This document shows, piece after piece, positions 45,062 through 55,250 of a stretch of 64,000 bases of DNA (positions are counted from its first letter, which is position 1; each line of letters opens with the position of its first letter). Below the pieces are notes generated by a model. It made no database searches. It saw only the letters and a program-made list of their open reading frames with translations, and was not told the DNA's origin. Made by a program: the position numbers and the translations under genes. This DNA comes from Chromera velia (lineage: Eukaryota; Sar; Chromeraceae). Where the stretch lies: assembly GCA_018398765.1 (NCBI GenBank), contig JAHBMJ010005859.1, positions 1 through 64,000 on the forward strand, read 5' to 3'.

Positions 45062-46343
45062 TGCACACTCAGCAGCCAACCTCCAAGCAAAATTCGATGC
45101 CCTGGAGGGGTATTGCGGAAAGTGGGGGTTGAATGTCAATCTGAAGAAAACCAAGGTCCTGCGCCTTTGTGAATACCGCGAGGACTGTAACGGCATGATT
45201 TTGTACCAAAGGAAGGAAGTAGACTAGTGTGATCAGTACAAATATTTGGGTTGCCTTCTGTTTAAGGGAGGGGATTTGACTTGGTTGATTGAAGCACGCC
45301 TACGCAGTGCAGAGCGTGCAATGGGGGCGGTGATTGGTCTGGCTGCAAGTCTGTCTGGGTTGCCTCTTGGGGGAAAGATGTAGCTGCTGAAGGCATGCTG
45401 GGAGCCGGTGGCACTCTATAGCCTGGAGTGCTTTCCGATAAGACAGGGAGACCGGGAGGCGATTGACAACTTGCGGCTCCGGTTTCTTCAATAGGCGGCC
45501 CGACTTCCGGTCAGGAGTTTGCGTGTACCCTCTCTTTTGTCTGTTAATTTAATGTCTGCTCGCACGCTCTTGTGTGCTCGTTTTGCTTCATTCTGGATTG
45601 CACTTAGCCGTTCGCATCTCCGTATTCCTTCGGCTCTTTTGAATTCATGGAAGGGACCAGCGGGGCAGAAGCAAAGACGAGCCGTCAATGGTCTGTTCAG
45701 ATGGGCAGGCCTTGACTTTCTGACGTCTCTCCCTGTCCGGAGCTCAGAAAGATGGGCCCCGAAGGGGAATTTGTTTGTTTCTGCCAAAATTAAGGATGCC
45801 TGGGGAATGGAATGCATGAAAAGGGGAGACAAGGAAGAAAGGGGCAACTTCCTTCTGTCTGCCTCTTTATCAGGACTACAGAGAGCTCTTCCGTCTTCTT
45901 TACGTTCTTCTCTATTTCTTTTGTCTTCAAAGAATGGCCCCAAAGTACGGATGTCTTGTCTGCCGAGAAGTGCCTTATGTGAGAAGATTGAGCCACTCCT
46001 AAGGACATTGACACTAAATCGGAAGGGTCTAACGGGGGGGGCCAACTCTCCGGGAGAGGTGTTTTGTCTGGTAGAGGGTTGTTCAAATGGAAGAAAAATT
46101 GATGATCTCTGGCACCGGCTTTCAGTATGCTCCAATTGGGTAGAAGCAAGAAATAAACTAAACAAAGTGGTAGAGGGAAAGAAAGTGAAGCAAAGGATTC
46201 AGAGAGAAGGAATTGAGGGATCGGATACAGCCGAAACAAAAGCGAGGAAGATGCTGCTTTTGACTTTACAAGTCGATCCGTATGAAGCATGCAGAGCCGT
46301 TTACGATCTTTATCACTCACTGTGCACGCCTGTCTCTGTGTGA
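45062..46343 (+). pseudogene. LINE reverse-transcriptase 3' fragment
   Basis: The translation begins inside the reverse transcriptase thumb (WGLNVNLKKTKVLRL, YKYLGCLLF, RSAERAMGAVIGLAASLSG, ACWEPVALYSLECFPI) and matches the 28.4-33.2 kb LINE block by block at moderate identity. Stops at about 45224, 45380 and 45493 interrupt it. From about 45519 to 46343 it is open again and includes the C-terminal knuckle (CLVEGC..LWHRLSVC). It is 5' truncated, as is usual for LINE insertions, and belongs to a related but different family. Confidence 0.8.
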
Positions 46344-47109
46344 ACGCGACCTTTTCTTCTTCTGTTCGAGTCTTATATTGCCACGTACAACGCGCATGCT
46401 GCTCGTAAGCTTACCAAGCGAGCACTTCAGGGGATCTCGCGCTTAGCCTTATCTCTAGAGTTGAGTGATTGACGATCTCTTGCATGAACATGGGCTGCTG
46501 GGAGCACGGCTCTACTCTAGCAAAGCCAACTTCATTCATTTATTCATTCAATGCTCACAATTAATTAACCCTAAACATATATAAGGTTTGCTGTATTTCC
46601 CTACAACGACTTAGGAATTTAAACAGGATTCAGAAGTCACTGTAATGAATATAGAAGAATTCAAATCTTAAAATTAGATTTAAAATTTTAAAAGAACATT
46701 AAAGAAATTTACTAAAAAATTTAGAACGGTTACTCCTAAGGAATCTGGAACAACCGGAAGAAGAATTTAATCAACAGTATATCTAGCAGTATATAATTTA
46801 GAAAAGATTCAATTTTTAGCATCTGTGCAGCATCATATCTTGTGAACCGGGCCATCGTGAGTCTGTGACTGAAACCTTGATATTAATAGTGCTTATAGTT
46901 TTTTTATTATATATATATGTACATATATATATATATATATATATATAGATAGATAGATAGATATAGACATATAGATAGATAGATAGATAGCAAAAAACAC
47001 ATTCAAGCATACACATTCATTCTGCAACTCTTTAGTAGTCAGAGTCTCTACTTCACGTTCTTCTAGCTGACAGTCTTCAAATTTTGTTTTTCTTTCTTTT
47101 TGACTTCCT
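46344..47109. other. AT-rich intergenic DNA with (TA)n and (GATA)n
   Basis: No gene was seen. Positions 46907-46990 hold an (AT)n run followed by (GATA)n units. Confidence 0.6.
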
Positions 47110-47460
47110 TCAGCTTTCGTCATACATGCTCAACAGAAGGGGATATTTGTATTGTATTGTTGCGGTTAAAGCCGGCGAGATATAGAACAGAACTGCACAA
47201 AACGTCTTCTTTTCGCGGTTCCTCGCAGGGGGACCTGCCTGGGACGTCGCACTGCCAGCAGCCATCTTTACGCCCATGCTCTTCAGGACAGTTTTGATCC
47301 AAAACCTCGATCCTTTCTCTCTCTTCTTCTGCCTCCCAGGACTTGCCTCCTTTCTCCTCTTGACTATTCTGTGAGAGACGGTAAAGCCGGACATTCATCG
47401 CCTCGTCCTTGTTGCGAAGGATCGCTGCCTTGGGAGTTCGCCTCTGCAACAGACAGCAGA
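47110..47460 (-). pseudogene. Coiled-coil gene, tandem copy 3 (frameshifted)
   Basis: After a TGTTGCAG acceptor the frame reads PKAAILRNKDEAMNVRLYRL and SQEEKGGKSWEAEEERE. The family's next block, RFWIKTVLKSMGVKMAA, follows in another frame (shift near 47305). It is the most diverged of the three copies. An open piece at about 47645-47788 (EWMRKYIMALLSFFAPEKRT) behind a GTGTGCAG acceptor may be an upstream exon. The function is unknown. Confidence 0.5.
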
Positions 47461-47788
47461 GAATCGCAGCAGAAGCGTTGCAAGCGTGAAGCAAAAAAGT
47501 CAACACAGGCATAGCGGAAAGGCAGGGGAGGAATCTGCCTCTTCAAAGCGAATGAATGAATTATTTCTTCGCACCTCCCTCCCCTCCCTGCTTCTCAAAA
47601 GCTCATGCATTAAATCAAACATTCACCCACCACAAACTATATTCTCGAGCAACGAACAATTCCCAGAAAGTCCGTTGAGGAAACCGATGATCGATGCAGG
47701 TTTCCTCTTAGGCACAGCGTGTGCAGTCCTTTTCTCGGGAGCGAAAAAAGAGAGCAAAGCCATAATATACTTCCGCATCCACTCCTGC

Positions 47789-48459
47789 ACACAAGACGAG
47801 AGAAAGACAGAGAAAAAAACAAAAAGGGATAAAAAAAACCACCGGTTGGTGATAAAAAAGAAAGGAACGCGCACCTTCCATCCACACTGTTCATCCATTC
47901 ATCCATTTGCATTGCCGTCCTTGTACGTGAGCCTGAGCACCAACACACATCCATGCATACATCTAGAGAGGGAGGCATGCATGAACAGGGACTTGCTCTT
48001 TCACTTCATACCTCACTGTGTCAACCAAAGAGAGGGAGAGAAACTGACTGAATACGGCCACATGACACTTTTTGACTGAGCAATCCGTATTCTCTCCTTT
48101 TCTCTTTTTGTCTCTTCTTCTTTCTTCACCGCGTCCGGCCTTCTCTGCGCTTTTGTTGAATTCAAATTCTCTTCTCTGCATGCCGATCGATGGGCTTCGA
48201 GGACCTCTCTTTCTTTCTTTCTTTACACATGCATGATCATCGTTCTGAAAGCAACCCTTCTTCACGAGAAAATATCAAGAGCAGCAGCAGCGAACACTGC
48301 AAATCCACAGGCAAATTCAAAGGGGGACACACAAACTTGAGGACACGCCAAAAACTCAAGTAGCAGTCCAAAAGAGAAAAGGCAAGTTTCATTCAAGCTT
48401 TTGTGGATCGACCCCATCAATCCATCCTCCTGTCCTTCCTTCCTTCCTGACTGGATACC
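47789..48459. other. Spacer between tandem copies, no gene seen
   Basis: Mixed sequence with ATGCAT words near 47970. No recognisable exon. Confidence 0.4.
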
Positions 48460-49320
48460 TCATCGGTTCCCCTCAGCCCGGGACTTGGAAGCTGCCTTCT
48501 TCAGTTTCCCCATCTCCTTCAGCACATTTCGGATCCAGAAAATTTTTCCCCTCTCCGCCTCGTGTTCCTCCCATGACTTGATTCCTTTCGCCTCCTGGAC
48601 GATCTTGGAGAGGCGGCAGAGCCGCTGGTTCATGGCTTTGTCCTTCTCGCGAAGGATGGCCGCCTTTGCCGCCTTCCCCTGAGAGAGAGAGAGTCGAGTA
48701 TCCATTGATTGCCTCCCCCCCCTCCAGTTTTCTCTTCTCTTCTCTTTTCCCTCCTCTCGCATGCGGAAAGAAGAGCGGAGGAAGAGCGTCTTCGCATCTT
48801 TCTGTCTCCTCTTCGCATCATTCTGTCTGAGGATCTTGTTCTTGTCCCCTGCAACAGGCAGCAGAGAATCGTTGCACATTTCAGTATCACAGATGGAGGA
48901 AGCAGAAGGTGACAGACAGACAAACCATGCACGAGGGAGGGAGCAGGAGAGGGAGAGGGAGGAGCCATGCAAAGACATGCATGTGTTCTACTCTTTCGAA
49001 GAGCTGGAGGAAACCTTTGAGAAGCAAGGCACGACGTCATGCATGCCAGCCGAAAAGAAATTGACTCAGAGTCTGGTTGTACTTACACTGGAGTGTAACA
49101 CAATGAAAGAAAAGGTGCACTGCTGGACTGACCCAGAAACTTCGCATTCCTTTCAGCAGCTTGCTTCGCCTTGAGGTCTTCTTTCTTGCTGCAGACATCG
49201 GACGATTCAAGAGAGAGACAAAGTGCAGATGTCTTCTTGACAGGCAATTGAGGCTTGTGCGAATATCTGCAACCTCATCGGTTTGGGAGTCAGAGAGGGC
49301 CAAGAAGATAACGTGTGAAA
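48460..49320 (-). pseudogene. Coiled-coil gene, tandem copy 2
   Basis: The last exon (about 48679-48460) encodes KAAILREKDKAMNQRLCRLS, an E/K-rich helix, IFWIRNVLKEMGKLKKAASK and a stop. Upstream, 49300-49110 matches the upstream exon of copy 1 (DSQTDEVAD, LPVKKTSALCLSLESSDVCS) but with two extra bases between the two words, which breaks the frame. In the LPVKK block all three differences from copy 1 are silent, which shows that this frame was once under selection. The segment 48845-49320 is a duplicate of 49795-50265. Confidence 0.5.
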
Positions 49321-49624
49321 GCGGGAGGCAGAGTCAGCAAGGGCGGGTTTTCGTTCGCCCCCCCGACATACACCAGAAGTCCGTTTCCTAGTCTGCTCCC
49401 CTCTTCTCTTCTTTCCTCACTCTCTTTCTTCTGCGGAAATTTAGGTTTGTAGTTCATCCAGCAAGTTTGCATCTCTTCGACACACACGCTCTCTCTCTCT
49501 CTCTCTCTCGCACGATGATGTAAACAGACGGACATACCAGAATATTGAAGGGACATCCGTGCAACGCCTAATGCATCAACCCCTCCCCCCCCTTTCCCTT
49601 CTGGCAGTGAGGACCCCCTATTCC

Positions 49625-50268
49625 TCAGGTGGGGCGGCGAGCTGCCGTGGACTTTGCTGCCGCTTTGTGGACGCCCATGCTATTTAGGACTGCCTTCATC
49701 CAGAATTTGGTCTCCTCCTCTTCAATTTCTGTGGCGAGTCTTCGAAGTCGTGCGTTCATAGCCTCGTCTTTTTCACGCATGACTGCATTGATTTGTTCTG
49801 CAACAGGCAGCAGAGAATCGCAGCACATTATAACATCACAGTTGGCATGAAAACGAGGAAGCAGAAGGTGAAAGACAAACCACGAGGGAGGGAGCAGGAG
49901 AGGGAGAGGGAGGATTCATGCAAAGGCATGTATCTTACTTTGTCGAAGAGCAGGAGGAAACCTTTGAGAAGCAAGGCACGACGTCATGCATGCCAGTCGA
50001 AAAGAAATTGGCTATGCTTGTACTTTCATCGGAGGGGAATACAATTAAAGAAAAGGTGCACTGCTGGACTGACCTCTGATCTTTTCTTGGGGACTCAGAG
50101 GCTTTTCCTGGGGCGGCTTCTAGGGTATCTTGCTGCAGACATCGGAGGATTCAAGAGAGAGACAAAGTGCAGACGTTTTCTTGACAGGCAATTCGCTTGT
50201 GGGCATATCAGCAACCTCATCGGTTTGGGAGTCAGAGTGGGGCAAGAAGATGACGTGTGAAAGACGAG
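49625..50268 (-). pseudogene. Coiled-coil gene, tandem copy 1
   Basis: Exon 50268-50077 (RLSHVIFLPHSDSQTDEVAD, then ELPVKKTSALCLSLESSDVCS) and exon 49797-49625 (EQINAVMREKDEAMNARLRR, TKFWMKAVLNSMGVHKAAAK) fit in phase through a GTCAGT donor and a TGTTGCAG acceptor. The first exon has an in-frame TAG near 50127. The family signature is A-(V/I)-x-R-x-K-D-E-A-M-N-x-R-L-x-R-L followed by F-W-(I/M)-K-x-V-L-x-S-M-G. It is probably a short alpha-helical protein. I do not recognise it. Copies 1-3 lie in the same orientation. Confidence 0.5.
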
Positions 50269-50417
50269 CTGGCAGTGGACGTAAACAAAGTGACAGTAAA
50301 TGTGAACGCTCGCACAATGCGTGAACCGAGAAATCCAAATCTCTTCTCACCTGGACGAGCCCCTTGCCCTTGCCTTCCCCTTCAGCTGCTCAGAGCAAGA
50401 GACAAGCAGAGGATAAT

Positions 50418-50831
50418 TCAGAGTGCAAGGATATCATTTGAGGCCAACCCGAGCAAGCACTCATTGCTTCTCATTCTCAGTTGTGCGCTCGAAAAGATTT
50501 GCTGGATGAATGACTGAACGCATTTGATTGAGTCTGATTTATGCATCAAATATGAAACGCATCGTGAAGTCATTGTCACCCGCAAAAGAAGAGGTTCCGT
50601 CGGCACCAAAGACAACTTGAAGACGAGTGGGCCAGCATGCAGACAGAAACACAGAAGAGCCTACAAGGCAACGTACTACGACACAACACAAATCATCAAT
50701 CTTACACTCTCAGTCTGAACAACTGGGAGACCCTGCAGGAGAGTGACCTTTGGTGCCATCTTCTTCTGTCGGAACGCAGAATCATCGTACGTCTCCATCT
50801 GTTCTGTCAGATTCTTCTCTTCAAATTCAAT
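50418..50831 (-). CDS. Exon pair of an unresolved minus-strand gene
   Basis: Exon 50831-50748 (IEFEEKNLTEQMETYDDSAF, then RQKKMAPK) lies between a GCGTGCAG acceptor and a GTCACT donor, both phase 0. It can join 50615-50418 (phase 0), which stays open for 65 codons to a TGA. No homology was recognised. It may be upstream sequence of coiled-coil copy 1 rather than a separate gene. Confidence 0.3.
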
Positions 50832-51911
50832 CTGCACGCAGACATCACCAGAAAGGGCATCCACGTTGATTGGAAGAGGGTAAGACAGTCAGAGACTTGC
50901 CCGAAAGAAGTGGGCAGGACAGCAGGTTAGTTAAAAAGACTGCCGTGAGGAATGTTGGGAGTCCGATCTACTTACCGGATTCGTTTCATGTTCCTACATC
51001 GCTTTTGAATGGGCCCCCCCCAGTCGTATATTCTTCACAAGCCTGCCCGCCTGCATGCCTGCATGAGAATTCAGGCAAGGTGGTTTGTCATGCATGTGCT
51101 CTCTTCGCAGGGCTTGAGAAGGACCTGCATGTCCAGGAAGGATCGAGGGACCGACAGGAGGACAAGAGGAAAAACAGGCACGTCAATCCAGAAAAGCGGA
51201 CAGCAAACGGGCAGCTCGAGAAGACTGAAGAAGTGAGGAAGAGATGAGCAGAGCAAGACAGCAACGAAGCGACAGACAGGCGTGCATGGGGGAGCGGCGA
51301 AGGAGGGAGGGAAGGAGAAAGGGGTCCAAGAGGTGAGGTAGAGGTGCAAGAAAGGACGAGAACGAAAGGAGCCCATGTAAACCAGGGTGCATCAACGAAA
51401 GAAAAACTATAGGGGGAAAAAGGCACTGACTGACGCTGAACTCACAGGGGGCGGCTGGGGGAGACAAGGACGCCATCTCCCCACCGGAGAAGAACGATGC
51501 CCTTTCTTTCCCGTCTCTCTCTCCTTCTCGATAAGGGCCGTGGTCTTTAGCATCCACCTCCAGCCGCCCTGCAGGCTCTGATGGACTCCCAGGATGCACC
51601 TTCCACCCAGCAGACCAGCTGTGGAACCTCTCTGGCAAGGAGAAGGACCTGGGCTTGTTGGGGGGTCTCGAGGTCATCGGGCATATATATATATATATAT
51701 ATATTCTCTCGAGGGGTACTCGGAATGAGGGGAGGGGGGTCAACTCTGAGTGAGAGGGGGACTCTTGGGTGGAAGAAAAGGCGGGATGAGAAGGCAAGAA
51801 ATGTCAGAATGGAAAATCCCTTCCAGACGCAGGATTCACCGTTGGGTGCAGCAACAACAACGGGCATGCGTCTCCCCGGTTGACCGGTTCTCTTCGATCA
51901 GAGTGCAACAA
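50832..51911. other. Unresolved stretch, possible small minus-strand exons
   Basis: Possible coding pieces lie on the minus strand near 51867 (MPVVVAAPNG before a GTGAAT donor) and 51640-51490 (..GGWRWMLKTTALIEKERDG.. before a GTGGGG donor), which would join in phase. No family is recognised. An (AT)n run lies at about 51684-51703. Confidence 0.3.
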
Positions 51912-52378
51912 TCACAACAAAAAAGCTGTCCTTCCCTTCTGCCCCTCCCCAGCCAGAATTTCTTCTTGTTGCTCAGATTTGCTCTGCCCCATCACCCTGG
52001 CAGTGCTGCTCTGGATCAGGGAAGTGACGGTATTGGACCACTTCATTGACGACTGCACTTCTATCCATGCAGTTGCATCCAGGTGAACTCGCACCCTGAA
52101 GATTGTCCACTCCCGAGTCTGTGTGGCGGTCTCCTGCCACAGGGGCGGATAAACTCAGGCCAACAAAAAGAAGCACATCGAGTAGACTGACCCACATGAA
52201 ATTCTTCTCGGTCAGTTGAGGCGAGAAAGAATCCAGACGGCACAATGAAAAGGAGACGCTTTTCTTTGGACCTCATCAAGCCTTCCGTCTCCTTCTCTGT
52301 TCCTCCTGAAACGAGAGCCGGATCCAATCCGACACCTTGACAGAAAAGTTCCTCGAGAGCCTCTGAAGGGTGGGGCAC
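51912..52378 (-). CDS. Hypothetical small protein, minus strand
   Basis: An ATG at 52378 opens MPHPSEALEELFCQGVGLDP. A second open piece after a CTGTGGCAG acceptor (about 52149) reads REWTIFRVRVHLDATAWIEV then SLIQSSTARVMGQ and stops at 51912. The donor linking them is uncertain, because GTCAGT near 52190 leaves the wrong phase. If real, it is head to head with the HIR gene. Confidence 0.3.
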
Positions 52379-52909
52379 GGTCTATATTAATATGCTTGGC
52401 TCATCCTTTTAGGGAAACAATGGGAAACTGTCACGCGATAGATATATTAATATTGGAAACCCGCTTCCAAAAGGATTGAAACATTGCAAACAACACATGC
52501 CGCCGCTGCCGGCGCCATGCATGCCGGGCCGCCGGCATGCCGGGATTTTGCATGCATGGCGCCGGCCCCCGCGCGGGGGCCGGCCCTGGCATCCATGCAT
52601 GCAGCCATTATTAATGCACAAGTCCGCGCGGCGGCGGGCCATCGGATGATCGAGATGTTGACGTTCAGCAGCCTGTTTCTGCGTGAGAGTGAAAGAGCTA
52701 CGTGAAGAACGATGGAGTCAAAACTTAGTGGTCGCAAGTCTGTTGTTTGTTGAAGATCTGTAATCCCAGCCAAAGTACCGATGTCCGTTGAATAGGACAG
52801 CAGACTGAACCCGTTGCTCAGTCGAAGTGTCGCTCTTCATTTCTCGGTGGACCGCTTTCTTTTTCCCTCTCAGCCTCATCAGCTATTTCCGATTTTTTTG
52901 ACTTCGACC
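52379..52909. promoter_or_regulatory. Promoter region of the HIR gene with 22-bp GC palindrome
   Basis: Positions 52563-52584 form a perfect 22-bp palindrome centred on CGCGCG. Directly upstream is GCATGCATGG (52551-52560) and downstream CCATGCATGC (52594-52603). The arrangement copies that at 19721-19754. Imperfect GC-rich palindromic words (GCCGGCATGCCGG) lie just upstream. Confidence 0.55.
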
Positions 52910-54726
52910 ATGGGGTGCTGTGTGAGCATCAGACAGGATCAGACGGCGGTGGTGGAGAGGTGCGGAAAGTTTACAGGGGTCAGTTAGTCAGCTCGTTTGT
53001 TGGTTTATGAGGGCGAGACAACAGTAAAGCTACGGTTTGCGTATATCCTTGCGAGCACAATTCCGTCGACCCGCCTGCGCAGTGCCGCATTGAAAACTCG
53101 AAGACCTCTACTGTGAACGTTCACAGTCGTTGTGTGCCCGTTTTGGGGGGACGTGTGAGAAAGTGAATTCTTCGTAAGAAGCTGTGTCTGCCTATGAAGA
53201 CATCTGCCTGATTCACTTCTTGCAGGTTTTGGGACCTGGGTGTCACTGCCTGGGTGCCCCCTGCTGGTGCAGAGTGAGAGGAAGGGTGAGTGAGTCTTGC
53301 TGTCGGTCCTTGTTTTTGGAGCCACTCTGTTGCCTGTACCTTCTTCTACCCAGCTGATGGAGTGTTTCCAACCTGACAATTAAGTTGACTGAACTATGTT
53401 GGACTTCATTCTTGCAGACACGCTTTTGCTGTCCGTCTCTGTTTCAATTCTAAGGAATCACTCTGCCTGATTCGATCGGGAGACTCCCCTCCGAGGAAGG
53501 AGAAAAGAGTCGAGTGACTTCAGAGAAAGATCCAGAATTCCCGCAGAAACGCCGTCTCTCTTTCCCATCTGACCCCCCCCCTCTCTCCCTCTCTCCCTCC
53601 TGCCACTCCCACTGCGCCTCCCCGCCTGCCTGCCTGTCTGCAGGTTCCAATGCGACTGATGCAACTGAACGTGCCTGTCGAGACGAAGACGAAGGACAAC
53701 GTCTTCGTTCAGTTGACCATCGCTGTGCAGTTCCAGGTGGGTACGTGGGATGAAAACATGTTCACCCTTGGCCCCCTGTCTGCGCTTGTTCGTTTGCTTC
53801 TCTGCCCTTCCCTCCATACCTCCGTCTCTGGCTCGTGTGTCGTGCATCCGCAAGTGCCTTCCTGCGTCTCCAGCGATGGCATCTGCAGTGCAGGGATTGC
53901 GTCTCTCCGTTGATTCAAAGTTGTGCTCGCAAGTTTCTGTCTGTATGTCCATCTGTCTGTCTTCCTGTGTGTCGGTGTGTTCAGGTGATTCGCACAAACG
54001 TGGAGCAGGCTTTCTACAGACTTGCACGCCCTCTCGAACAGATCAAGGCGTATGTATTCGATGTCGTTCGGTGAGTCTGTAGTCAGACAGGCAGTCGGGA
54101 ATGTACCTATCAAAAAAGGCAAGCGTGAGACCGCAAGTTGACAGCAGAGAAGAGAGACCTCCAGCGCGACATTTTTGTCTTTGTTCTTCTCTCGTTTATG
54201 TTTCGTATTATCTCGTTCCGTCCATTCACTTTGCTGCTGTGTGCCTCTCTCCTCCGGCTGAGCAACGTTCCCCTACCCCCCCACCCCTTTTTTCTTCCTG
54301 AACCTTCCACCGTCTGTTCCACTGAGAGCGCGCCAAAAGAAAAGAAGAAAACAGAAGAGAATGAAAGGAAGGCTCTGTTTGTTCGTCTGTGTCTGTCTGT
54401 CTGTGTCTGCTTGTTTGTGTGTCTGTNAAAAATAAAGGGAACCCCAGAAGAAGAAAGTGGCGAATGCTGAAAACGAACTCCTTGTAGAAGGTCCCTATGC
54501 GAAAGGAAATGAAAAGAAACGAACTCGTTCAGATGGAAAGAATGTGGAAGTGCAAGAGGGCAACCCTGCACTGGGCAGTGAAGGGCCGCAGGGTACGACT
54601 CAAGGCCTGGAGCTCTGGTACCCTTCCACTGAGAGCGCGCCAAAAGAAAAGAAGAAAACAGAAGAGAATGAAAGGAAGGCTCTGTTTGTTCGTCTGTGTC
54701 TGTCTGTCTGTGTCTGCTTGTTTGTG

Positions 54727-54760
<34 letters not shown>

Positions 54761-55216
54761 CCTGTCACACACACACACACACACACACTCATGCCTACAC
54801 GCACACGCATTCTTTCCATCTGGACGGGCGGTCAAAAGAAGAGATCCAACAAGTAGAGAGGGATTTTGCTTCTGTTTGTGTCATCGACTGAAAAAGGGAA
54901 CCCCAGAAGAAGAAATCAAAAATAAAGGGAACCCCAGAAGAAGAAAGTGGCGAATGCTGAAAACGAACTCCTTGTAGAAGGTCCCTATGCGAAAGGAAAT
55001 GAAAAGAAACGAACTCGTTCAGATGGAAAGAATGTGGAAGTGCAAGAGGGCAACCCTGCACTGGGCAGTGAAGGGCCGCAGGGTACGACTCAAGGCCTGG
55101 AGCTCTGGTACCCTTCCACTGAGAGCGCGCCAAAAGAAAAGAAGAAAACAGAAGAGAATGAAAGGAAGGCTCTGTTTGTTCGTCTGTGTCTGTCTGTCTG
55201 TGTCTGCTTGTTTGTG

Positions 55217-55250
<34 letters not shown>

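Noticed and set aside
54196-54891. Minus- and plus-strand frames with Cys/Val/Leu or Thr/Asp/Arg runs
   Set aside because: They are translations of (CTGT)n and (CA)n inside a HIR intron.
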